Below are positions 36,076 through 47,900 of a stretch of DNA of 64,000 nt, piece after piece. This DNA comes from Ancylostoma caninum. Lineage: Eukaryota; Nematoda; Chromadorea; Rhabditida; Ancylostomatidae. Within the stretch, counting starts at the first letter, position 1, and each line of letters opens with the position of its first letter. Both the position numbers and the translations under genes were made by a program. Where the stretch lies: positions 682,001 through 746,000 of the forward strand of contig JBAJFG010000409.1 of NCBI GenBank assembly GCA_037903475.1, written 5' to 3'. The notes below the pieces were generated by a model. The model searched no databases and was not told the DNA's origin. It saw only the letters and a list, made by a program, of their open reading frames with translations.

Positions 36076-37760
36076 TATCGTATGGAATGTACCTCAGCCT
36101 ACACTGCCGAGTTAGCTGATCATTGGGAGAACTGCCACGATGCAATTTGTCTGCATCGCTGAGATGCCGCGTGCAGATTGCTCTGGATGACATGACGACG
36201 TTCTTATGCAAAATATTAATCAACCTACTGACAGAAATTTGCACCTTGTAAATTAGGAGACATCAAGATCCGTTTAACAGCCTCCTCTCTTGGAAATGTT
36301 CCTTAGAAGTCAGAATAGTTCCTGATAGATGGTTGATGGGAACGTTGCGCATAGGTTTGCGTACACGATTTCTTCAAAGGCGGCGCTCACAGGAATTTTC
36401 ACATCTGAGACAGGTGCTGTCCCGTGTAATTGGTCGCCAGTGAAGCGCAACAGTGAGTAGGACGCAAAGAATTGTCACGTACTCCTGGGGGTATTGCTGT
36501 GGACGCTAATGTGAATGTGGTACTTTTGAAGGTGCGAAGCGTTACACTTGGAGTGGGAGGCGCTGATGGGCCCGGCAAGTCGATAGGTGAACCGACCGGT
36601 CGTTGAGTTTGACCACATCCCCTTTCCAAGTATAACGCACCACACTCCCTTCTAGTGTCCACTTCCGCCAGCTTAAGCAGGCTCGGTCACTTGCACATGC
36701 GCGCTTGACATCTGTGTGTTGGGACCCACTAGCATTGGGGCACACAATCAAGCGCACGAAAAACACCACCCCGTTTTCGTGGATTTTGTGCACGTTTCGC
36801 GCTATTTCATCATTATATATGAGTGCTACGTCCTCTGAACCCCGAACAAGCCAACATCTCCGACCCGAGGGCTTCTGTGAGTGCTGCCTTTTACGTCGCA
36901 TTCAAGTACCGCGGGAAACTTGGCACGAAATTCTCTTCCGAGACAAGGACGCTTCAACTTCTCCGAGTCTGCATCGTTAAGGTTGTGTTATAGGCCGTAA
37001 TTCACGTCTAGTTTGATTCCTCACCTGCCTCCTAGTATCTCTCTGCAATACTTATTATTTGTTATTTTATCATCATTATTGTAAATTGCTAACTGCAGGG
37101 GCTTGAACTATTATTTGTCAGGGATTTTACAACAGTCCACCACCGACGGCCTGGCTGGAAACAAGCCAACATTTGTTTTTTTTTCATATATTTATTGTGT
37201 GTATTTTTTTTTTCTTGCAAAGACTATTTGACATCGTGATACGTGTATGTTGATGGAGTGCTTCAGGTGAAATTAACATTACTTTGTGATTCATGTAATC
37301 CCGTGAACATTTTAGATGACAGTGAATCGCTCATGACAGATGTTTTTTTAAATTATTATTTAGGCACTATCGCTAGAGTTTCTTTCAAGATTTCATGTAT
37401 TTTTATTATACATATATTTGTATTGAATCCCGTAATCACTATTGGCGGATCTCATTACATATCATTTTAGACTTGCATTCAAATATTATTTTGTGATCGG
37501 TGTTGCGATAAATTCATTCATTCATGCATTCACGCATTTACAACCGGACCATAGCAGATGGAAAATTATTCTATTAAAGAGGAGCAGCTTCACCATTTTA
37601 TTTTTCCAACTTAATAGAATTCACTGCTAAAAAGTATGAAGGCTATGCATTGAGTTGCATCCATGAAGCAAGTGATTCTGAGACCAATTTGAATTGAATT
37701 AGCGTCTTAATTTGTATTCCATTTCTGTTTCACCCTTAAAAGTATTGTAGAGAACCGCAC
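36076..37760. other. Intergenic, with a GC-richer unassigned open frame on the minus strand at 36901-36400
   Basis: Minus 36901-36542 has 119 codons open, GC-richer than its surroundings, with no domain I can name. It may be a retroelement remnant. The rest is AT-rich with no supported gene. Confidence 0.3.
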
Positions 37761-37771
37761 TGTGAGCGGAG

Positions 37772-38030
37772 GGTAGTTAAAGGCACTGTCTCACCTCGGA
37801 ATCGATTCTGAGATTTGCACAATAAATGAATCGTGAAGCGACCTTGATCACAATGATACACGTGATTCGCTGCAAAAATGCAGATAATCTGCTTTTGGCG
37901 CCCTCTTTTGTAGAGAATTCGGGCTGTCTATTGAGACATCTCACTCGAGGCTGTACTGCTAGCCGTGTTTTTAGATGGCGCCGAGCGCTTCCTGGCAGAT
38001 GTCTCATTGGCGGCCGATTTTTCGGCGAAA
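37772..38030. repeat. Dispersed repeat with a TTAAAGGCACTG end
   Basis: The left end resembles the TTAA-flanked MITE end at 60200. The interior shares several blocks with 8822-9115 (CGATTCTGAGATTT, AGAGAATTCG, CAGATGTCTCA). Confidence 0.6.
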
Positions 38031-38399
38031 GAATAATAATAATTCATTACACAAGTAAGCTCATGCAAATAACAGAATCAAACTATGTTACCACGAAGAT
38101 AATTAAAACCTTGCAAGAAATTGCCTGATTCCAACAGTGAAATGATTAGAACAGGGACACAATAAAACGAGGTAGTTAGAAATGAGAAATGATCGCATGT
38201 CATCGAGTACCTACCCTTCATACGCTAGAACGAAAAGTAGTTCAATGGAACTCTATATATACTTTTTTTACTGAGTTTTAAGTAAACAGAACCAGCTCTG
38301 TTGCTGAAAAAAAAAACGCAGTCTTCGGTTTTTCCTTGCCTGAGGTATTACTAACATAGACGTACTCCCCTGCTGATGGTTAGCAAGGTAGAGCAAAAA

Positions 38400-38780
38400 T
38401 CTTCAGGTTTTAGACAGCATCTGCCGTGCAGAATTTTATGATACATCAGCAGGTCAAGCTTCTTCCTTCTCCCGGCAAGACTTGACAACATCATGCTGGT
38501 GTTTCTTTCCTTGATAGAAGGAGTCACAAGAGAAAGCCTGCCGTTCTAATCATCGCGATTCCTTGTGAAGCTGGATTGTACTCGTGGTAGGACTAGGAAT
38601 TACTGTCCCATATTCCAGTATTAGTCGGACGTAAGATTTATACTGCAACATTATAGTGATGTTTTCGGTTGGCAAGGCTCTGAATATCTTAAGCAAAATA
38701 ACAAATGCTTTAGACACTATTAGGTTACAACGTAAATCAAAGTCGAGATAATTGGTAATCGAAAAACCGCTTCAATCTTT
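38400..38780 (-). mobile_element. LINE RT fragment (fourth locus)
   Basis: Minus 38720-38560 reads KAFVILLKIFRALPTENIT then YKSYVRLILEYGTVI, closely matching the fragment at 21.4 kb (YKSYVRLVLEHCTAV). It is interrupted by stops on both sides. Confidence 0.65.
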
Positions 38781-39700
38781 TCAATTATAGAACCTTTAAT
38801 TGGATAGGTGGAGTCGTTCAAATTTCTCCACCCACATACATGCTGTTTAGATTGCATCAGGATCCAATGTTATTTTGGTGGTTCATACAACTCAGAAGAT
38901 ACACAATTATTATTTAGTCTCAACCACGTTAACTTTAATCGCCCTAACAAATAATTACAGAAATATTTATTAATCAGAGGAATGATTACAGGATTGAACA
39001 TAATTGTTTAGCAAGGACCAGATTCACTAAGCTAGATTAAGTTCCTCATCCGCCCCTTCAACCGTTACCTTCTTCACTCACCCTTTCCCATTTCCCTTTA
39101 CCAAGTGACCCTTTCTCTCACAGCGGCGATAGCATGTTGGCAGGTGTGTATTCGATAGAAGGTTCGCCTTAAGCGTAGGGAGAGACGCCCTGCTTTAGGG
39201 CTTTGTTGGCCAGCTTATATACTACACAGAACGTCTCCGCATGTGGGCGGAGTCATGAATATCGCATTCAGTCTCATACCAACAATGTGAGTCATCATGG
39301 CCTTGTGGTCATGATGACACATGCCTTAGTTTTGCAAAGCCTTGATTTTCTTGCTATATAGGGAAAGGTTTATGAGGGAAACATCTATACCATTGTGATC
39401 AGCCTCGTCTTGCCATTCATTTAAACTGAAGACACCAAAATCGATTCTGGTTCCAGATACTTTTTTTGATCTCAAATCAATGCCAAATTTGACACCCACC
39501 TGAAAACACATCGCTATTCGAAACCTGCAGAAGGACACCGTAGTGGCTCACATCGTAAGGATATCGCAAATCGCGAGTAAGTAATCCCATCAAGCGTTAG
39601 ATATAAAAGAATTGCTGGATTCATTACACCTGTTTTCTACATGAGTTTTTGGAATTTTTATCCAATATCATTATTTTCTGCAATTATTTTCATCATTTAT
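38781..39700. other. Intergenic DNA downstream of the ABC gene
   Basis: No gene supported. Contains pyrimidine-rich sequence at 39050-39115 and no recognised repeat ends. Confidence 0.35.
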
Positions 39701-41976
39701 TTACATGTTACTCCGTTGTTTTGCAACAAGAGACGAATACGGCCCATCGACATCCTTCAGTAGCTCTGTATGTGTTCCGCTCTGCAAAAAGAACCGCTGT
39801 TATAACAAGATTCGATTCACCACACTTTTAGTTACGGAAAAATCCAAAAACCAAGCCTTTCTAATCGGCTATTGACTTGTCTTAAGTTGTGCATTTAAAC
39901 CCGTTTATAAATGACCTTAAACCGAGCAAAAACTCTTTCAGAAGGAGTCACGTTAAGGTTCTTCCATATTCTTAGGTGAGATTGCCAGTCGCAAACATCA
40001 TTAAATTGCTAGGGTATTGAATTGGTGTGAGAGAAGCTAGTTTGACTGTATACGGATGGCCATGTGGGTGAAGTAGTAAAGTCATTTCGTTTCGATAAGG
40101 AACGATGAGTAGACTCAGATTTCGAAGAGTGGATTGGAAATCATTTTATTTTTTTTTTTGTTTTCAACTAATCGTTTTCGCTCTTGACGTACTTCTCATG
40201 TCAAATAATCCAGTAAAAATTCGCATAACGTTCTACTGACATTACAGCGGGATTCGTGCATTGATATCTTATGAATTTTGTAGCAGTTTAGACCAACAAA
40301 CCTGTACTATAGCGCCGTTATCAACCACATAGATTTGATCCGCATCTTTTATAGTAGAGAGTCGGTGCGCTACGACGATAACAGTTAGTTGACCAGTGAT
40401 CCTAAACAGCACATCAATCGAAGGATAGCCTCTCTCGTCCTTTACTAAGAGGCTTCTTAGCGTGGCGTGAAATTTGTCTTGAATTTTTTCTTAGAAACGA
40501 TGGTTTTTGGTAGTTATTACGAGAAATATGTATAGAGTATCAGAAACTGAAGCTAGGGATAACAATTTGATTAAAATAGGCAATTTGAATGAAGAACCGA
40601 AAGGTATTATAACACAGAACGGACCTTAACATCAATTTTAAGATCTACTGTTGAGGACGGAGATATGAATTTAGTGTATACAACACAAGGAGTGCTTTGA
40701 ATTCGTAGAAGTGACATTGGGTTAGATTGAGCATATCTATAAAGTTACTGAAAACCAGCCCAATCGTGTGATCCGTGCCAAGTGCTCAGGGTTCTCTTTT
40801 TTCTCGCTTCGCTCGCCTCACAATTGGAACATTTCCTCCAGTTATGGGTGTCCTCGAACATCATGCGGACCAGGAGAAGTGGACCTGCTTCGAAGAATTT
40901 TTATACTTTCAAGCGTCGAAGCAGTCCTCATCTACAGTGGACCCGTCTAGGCACCTCTCGAATAACTATAAACCAATTTGTGGGTATTTTTCACCCAATG
41001 AAATCTAAAGCGCCCACCCTTGGCGTTTCTATGCAATCTGCCTCCCCCCCCCCCTTCTCTGTACTGACACCCTGCCCATTGCTTTCCCTTTATACGACTT
41101 TATGATCACCGACCAATCTCACTCACGTTAAACTGAAACATCAGGTCATATATGCAAAAGCGCATGGGTATAATCGGGCCAGAACACACACCTGTTAATT
41201 ATGATAAAAACCAAATTTGCAACCTTTACGTGCATTCTGTCAACTATGTACACATTTGTCAATCCAGCAGGTTGGTCCTAAGCGTGATGGAACATCCAAA
41301 AATTCTAGTCTACTCATTTCTAGTCACGTAGCTAATGGCACTCCCCATTGTCAGCTGTTGTAGCCGTTATCCACATGTGGGTCTGTGATGTTTCATGTTT
41401 ACCCTAGCCGGTGTTATAATTTCGTGCTGGTGGTCGTTTGATGGCACTGCTTTCTCTGACAATACTCTTAGTTGTGTTATACGTGAAACTGGCGCAATAT
41501 CGGCAAGTAGTTTACAGATGGTATAAATGTAATTTCTCTCTTTTTTGCTTTGCTCCAGTGGAGATGATCTCTCCTTTTTTCTGCTTCGATTTTCCTTAGC
41601 AAACTTCCAGCTTTCCATTTTTAAATGGCGCACCTGTGAGTGCATGGAATGAATAAATAAGGAAAACAAATAAATGAATAATTAGCTAGACGTGCAGAAC
41701 ACAATGGCATAGCTAGTTTTCGACGACAATGTGTGGCACTTGATAACACGCTTATGAACTGTTAATTAAGAAGCAGTATGTGAAGTATCATTTCACATCC
41801 CCAACTTGCAAAAATGAAAGAATTTCCAGAAATAAATCAATGCACCAACCTTCTCAACGCCTCCTGTATCTCGCCTTCAGAATGTGCGTCCAATGCGCTG
41901 GTAGCCTCGTCAAGAATCAGCACAGCTGGTTTTCGAACGAGTGCCCTAGCGATTGCAATTCGTTGTTTCTGGCCTC
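39701..41976 (-). CDS. NBD second half: signature end, Walker B, D- and H-loops, stop
   Basis: Exon 41976-41850 completes [15 protein letters not shown] and gives [11 protein letters not shown] (Walker B, Glu 655, D-loop). Exon 40401-40302 gives [13 protein letters not shown] (H-loop). Exon 39781-39701 ends with a short hydrophilic tail and TAA. On the minus strand an AATAAA overlaps the stop (39701-39696), a possible poly(A) signal. Confidence 0.92.
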
Positions 41977-44900
41977 CTTGAACAGATAAATTTAGATCGT
42001 CCTTGAGTTCTCCAAACCCAACTTTTTATTTATTTATTCAATACACCTCAAGGGTGCGATATAACAGAAGAGAAATCATCGCCACACACCATGTGACAAG
42101 GAGGATCTTCAAATGCATTAAACTACTAAGGATTTAAGCAACCGTGAAAAAACCCAAATACTATCTATTAAACAAAGCGCCGTAAGGGGGCTAGAGCGGT
42201 TAGAGATACGGGGCGGCACTCATAGACACCGCAATCTTGAGGCATTGTGTGGCGAAATGGCCGATTTCCATGGACGCAGACACGTTCGCTTCGGGACCCG
42301 AAATTACGTCACTGCGGGCTCTCCCGCATGCACGGGATGGTGATTTCATCACCTTCGCTGGCGGTCTCGCCGCATAGGAGTGAGGGAGTGTTTACGAGCT
42401 TTCAGGCTGCACAATATACGCAGCAGGAAAACCAGCCTTCCACTGATGCGACGCTGAGTGCACTTGCAGGAAGAGATGGGCGTGCTATGAGGGCTGCCGC
42501 GTGTCGGAAGCTCGGCAGGGTGGACCTACGCGGTCGCCTCATCTGGTGGGTGCTATGCTGCCGCATCGCCTCTAAATAGGAAGGCATGACATTGTATATC
42601 CAATCAACTAAATACGGATCCACCGATGGAGAAAGGGCCCGCCGTGGCCCAGTGCTGTGGGGAACGCCACGAGGTGGCCCGCCGTGGCCCAGTGCTGTGG
42701 GGAACGCCATGAGGTGGGTCCAGCTATGGAGAAAAGGCCCGCTAGGGCCCAATGGAGCGGGGGACGCCAAGATACGGGTCCACCGATGGAGAAAAGGCCC
42801 GTTAGGGCCCAATGGAGCGGGGGACGCCACGAGGTGGCCCGCCGTGGCCCAGTGCTGTGGGGAACGCCATGAGGTGGGTCCAGCTATGGAGAAAAGGCCC
42901 GCTAGGGCCCAATGGAGCGGGGGACGCCAAGATACGGGTCCACCGATGGAGAAAAGGCCCGCCGTGGCCCAGTGGTGCGAGAAACTCCATGACATGGGTC
43001 CACCGATGGAGAAAGGGCCCGCCGTGGCCCAGTGCTGTGGGGAACGCCGAGACACGGGTCCACCGATGGAGAAAGGGCCCGCCGTGGCCCAGTGCTGTGG
43101 GGAACTGAGGTGGGTCCAGCTATGGAGAAAAGGCCCGCCCCAATGGACGCCAAGATACGGGTCCACCGATGGAGAAAAGGCCCGCCGTGGCCCAGTGCTG
43201 TGGGGAACGCCAGTGGGTCCAATGGAGAAAAGGCCCGCCGTGGCCCAGTGGTGCGGGGAACGCCAGACACGGGTCCACCGATGGAGAAAGGGCCCGCCGT
43301 GGCCCAGTGCTGTGGGGAACGCCAAGAAACGGGTCCACCGATGGAGAAAAGGCCCGCCGTGGCCCAGTGGTGCGAGAAACTCCATGACATGGGTCCACCG
43401 ATGGAGAAAGGGCCCGCCGTGGCCCAGTGCTGTGGGGAACGCCATGAGGTGGGTCCACCGATGGAGAAAAGGCCCGCCGTGGCCCAGTGCTGTGGGGAAC
43501 GCCATGAGGTGGGTCCACCGATGGAGAAAAGGCCCGCCGTGGCCCAGTGGTGGGGAACGCCATGACATGGGTCCACCGATGGAGAAAAGGCCCGCCGTGG
43601 CCCAGTGCTGTGGGGAACGCCATGAGGTGGGTCCAGCTATGGAGAAAAGGCCCGCCGTGGCCCAGTGCTGTGGGGAACGCCATGAGGTGGGTCCAGCTAT
43701 GGAGAAAAGGCCCGCCGTGGCCCAGTGCTGTGGGGAACGCCATGAGGTGGGTCCAGCTATGGAGAAAAGGCCCGCCGTGGCCCAGTGCTGTGGGGAACGC
43801 CAAGAAACGGGTCCACCGATGGAGAAAGGGCCCGCCGTGGCCCAGTGGTGCGGGGAGCGCCGAGACACGGGTCCACCGATGGAGAAAGGGCCCGCCGTGG
43901 CCCAGTGCTGTGGGGAAAGCAATGACACGGGTCCACCGATGAAGAAAGGGCCCACCATGGCCCAGTGCCGTGGGGAACTCAATGACACGGGTACAGCGAT
44001 GAGAAAGGGCCCGCCGTGGCCCAGTGCTGTGGGGAACGCCAAGAAACGGGTCCACCGATGGAGAAAAGGCCCGCCGTGGCCCAGTGGTGCGAGAAACTCC
44101 ATGACATGGGTCCACCGATGGAGAAAGGGCCCGCCGTGGCCCAGTGCTGTGGGGAACGCCATGAGGTGGGTCCAGCTATGGAGAAAAGGCCCGCCGTGGC
44201 CCAGTGCTGTGGGGAACGCCAAGAAACGGGTCCACCGATGGAGAAAGGGCCCGCCGTGGCCCAGTGGTGCGGGGAGCGCCGAGACACGGGTCCACCGATG
44301 GAGAAAGGGCCCGCCGTGGCCCAGTGGTGCGGGGAACGCCGAGACACGGGTCCACCGATGGAGAAAGGGCCCGCCGTGGCCCAGTGCTGTGGGGAAAGCA
44401 ATGACACGGGTCCACCGATGAAGAAAGGGCCCACCATGGCCCAGTGCCGTGGGGAACTCAATGACACGGGTACAGCGATGAGAAAGGGCCCGCCGTGGCC
44501 CAGTGCTGTGGGGACGTGACGACGTGGGTCCAGCTATGACGTGGGTCCAGCTATGGAGAGAAAGCCCGCGAGGGCCCAATGGTGCGGGGGACACCAGGAT
44601 ACGGGTCCACCGATGGAGAAAGGACCCGCCGTGGCCCAGTGCTGTGGGGAACGCCAGGATACGGGTTCGCTTTAGTGTTGAGAATGACAGGATGCGAACC
44701 CGCCCTTGGAGAACGGATCCGGCTTGCCCTAACTGTGAGGAAGGCGCCAGAATGCGGGCGCTCTGATGGAGGAGGGGCCCGCCGTGGCCCAGTAGTATGG
44801 ATAACACCAGGATACGGGTCCGCCAACATAGGATTGGTCCGCTGTGACTCAGTAAAGTGGAGAATAACAGGATACGGTTCAGGCCTAATGTGTGAAGATG

Positions 44901-47900
44901 GCGCCAGAATACGGGGCCAACGATGGAGGAAAGTCCGCTGCGGCCCAGTAGTGTGGAAAACACTCGGATACAATTTCGCTTTGTCCAATAATGTGGGGTA
45001 CGGCAGGATACAGTTCCGCCGATGGAGAACGCGGCTGCGTTGGCCCGATAGTGAGGAATACGCACGAATACGCCATACGATGGGGAACGAACTTCTCATT
45101 CGCATACTCAACTCATAAGAAGGACTTCATGTTTGGGCCCATTGGAAGATTTGTTCTGCTTCTCTTATACGTAACTGATAAGAAGGTTTTTGAATTTGAG
45201 CTCAGTTAATGATTAATTTTGCTTATTTGCTAATTTTCTAAGCATTTTGCACGTGTGGAGCTTTTGCACATGCCTCAAGTGGCTGCCCCACCCCACTTTC
45301 TAGCGTCCCGAAGGGGCGCTAGTCAGAATATATACTGTGAAATTCCCTAGTGATTGTGCGTGATCAGAAACCATACCATACATGCAGCCTACCAGTGTTG
45401 TGCGGGTGTAAATGGTGCTAGGGAAACACTACTTTCTGCGAGCGTTAGAGCATGCACAGGTTCGAATCATAAGTCAACTTTCGCAATGATCGAGAGCCAC
45501 GTTCATGAAAGGTCACTTTAAGTGATCTGATTCTCACCTGAAAGCTGAGCTCCTCGTTCACCACAGTTGGTCTCATAGCCTTCATCCAGCTGCGAGACGA
45601 AGTCGTGTGCGTTCGCCATTTGAGCAGCGGTCTTCATGTCTTCTTCTGTGGCCCATTCGCACCCGTACAAAATGTTGTCGCGGATCGAGCAGTCGTACAG
45701 CACAGGCTCTTGGGCGACTATGGACACCTAGAAGATATGGTGATGCAGGAGTGTGGGATTTCGTGCCCGTTAGCCCTCCAGAACCCTGATTCTTTTTTGT
45801 ACTACTGTAGCCTTTCGATTTTAAATTCTCCTTATGCTTACGTTGTTTGTGTACATGTGCTTTTTTGTTGTCTTCTGCAGTCTACATGCATTGCACATTC
45901 GTTAGCTGCTAAAATTGAAGGCACTGATGGAAAGATAAAAGATTGAGATGAAAGATAAAAGATTTTCCAAACATTTAGTTGTGATTATCTCGAGGAACTC
46001 ATATGAGGTAACTCGGCATTGTCTCGTAGGGTACCTTGAACCCGAAAGCTCAACCGATTTTTACCTGTTCGTCTCGTGAACAACTCAGCAAATGAAGGAA
46101 TTTTATGGAAAAAACCACATCACTCACTTTCGCATGGTAATATTCATGTTCGATTTTTCCTATGGGAACGCCATCAATCTTTATAGACCCGCTGGTCGGT
46201 GTATAGTACTGCTGGATAAGCGAAACAATTGTAGATTTGCCACCACCGCTGGGACCAACAAATGCGGTCGTTTTCCCGGATTCGATTTTAATATCGACGC
46301 CCTATAAGAAAAGCAGATTTTGCTAGTTTTAGGAGAATCTTCACGGAGCAGGTGTAGCAGTACGCAGTAGTACCTTCAAAACTTCCTTATTGCTCCTCGA
46401 CGGGTAGGCGAAGTTCACCGAATTCATCTCAATCGCTCCATCGATCTCGGGCTTTTCTACTCCTTTCATTTGATGCTCAGATGCGTCTTTCATGTAGATA
46501 AAAACCTAAAAACGACTGAAGTACTGGGAAGAGACTTCCGGAACTTTTGTCGTTACCTGCCTTGCAGCAGTAGCACAGTCCATGACGTCCATCACTGTCC
46601 AGACTATTGACTAAAACATATTAAGCAAAATGCTTCAGATGAAACCTTTGGTATAAAGGGATTATGCAAAATAATGACTGACACTAATGCGTGCGCTAGA
46701 TTTAGAACAAAGAATTATGTGAGAAAATAGAAGAAAAATAAACAACTCACGTAGATATGACCTTCAAGCTGGTCCAAATATAAGGTGTATGTTACAAGAA
46801 CACCAGACGACATTTTGTCTAAAAACCCTTAGCCATTAATTGTGCATTTTAGGGCTAGGATGCGTCATGCCGCCGAGTCTTGAGGCATGCCATGAATAAG
46901 GCTGGCAGGAAGGACGGCTTTGCTCGCGGTTGATAGGAAGGATAAGAAGTGATGAGTTACCTGACAGGACGAGGTGACCGCCGTAGAGCAATAAAACGGC
47001 TTCGGTCAGATTCTGGGCCATGCTACAAGTCCATGAAAAGCCGGCTCTGCCAAGCGAGCTGAAAAGGCATTCCTTGACCCCACAGTAAAAAGGGATCCTG
47101 CACCGCAGCTGCATAAATGTGTGGGTGTGAGCTGGCGTGCGGATTATGTGGGAGAGTGAGGGAGAGCGCGCTAAGATCTGTCACACCTCAGAAATTTTCT
47201 TGGAGATTTTAGCATCAAAGAATACCACATGAGGTCTCGTTCACAGTGGTATGCGTGATTCTGTGTAAAACTACCAAAATAAAAGGCCTCTTGAGCTCCA
47301 ACTTTTGGGGAGCTTGTGGGCGGAGCCAAAGGGGGACGACAGTTCGTCCGCATGATCTACGATATTGTTGGTCACTCAATCGTGGAGCGCACCTCCTACC
47401 CTGTTATGGCGTTTATGGAGTGGATATGAATTCTCACGAGAAGCACGCATTTTCTCAGATGATGCACTGCCAGGTGTGCATTGTTCTGAAACGTTGGGAT
47501 CCCCTTTGGCTCCGCCCCCAAACACCCAGAAAAATAGGGCTTGGAAACGGGTTTCTCGGCTATTCTGCACGGAACCACATATACCATTATGCTCAGCAGT
47601 TCCTAGAGATTATTTTCATGTAAAACTCTTGAAGAAATTTTTGAGACGAGACGGTGCCCTCAAGCTCCACCACGAAATCACCCCACGTGAGAGCTCACGG
47701 AACACGCTTTTTCTTTTTTTAAAATCATTTTCTAATTGTGTAGTACATACCTTTTCATCTCACAGTTCAGTGTTTTGTCAAGCGTATCAGAGAATCGTTT
47801 GATCTCACGCCTTTCACAAGCGAAGGACCTGTAGAAACAATTTTCAGTCCCACTAAAACAACAAATGATTTAATTTGTAACTCAGACAATAAGACCGGGC

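Noticed and set aside
36399..36901. 119-residue minus-strand frame as a gene
   Set aside because: No recognisable domain, no splice context; kept only as an unassigned open frame.
42402..45065. 887-residue minus-strand open frame as a gene
   Set aside because: It is a translation of the 60-bp minisatellite, overlaps similar frames on the other strand, and lies in an intron of the ABC gene.
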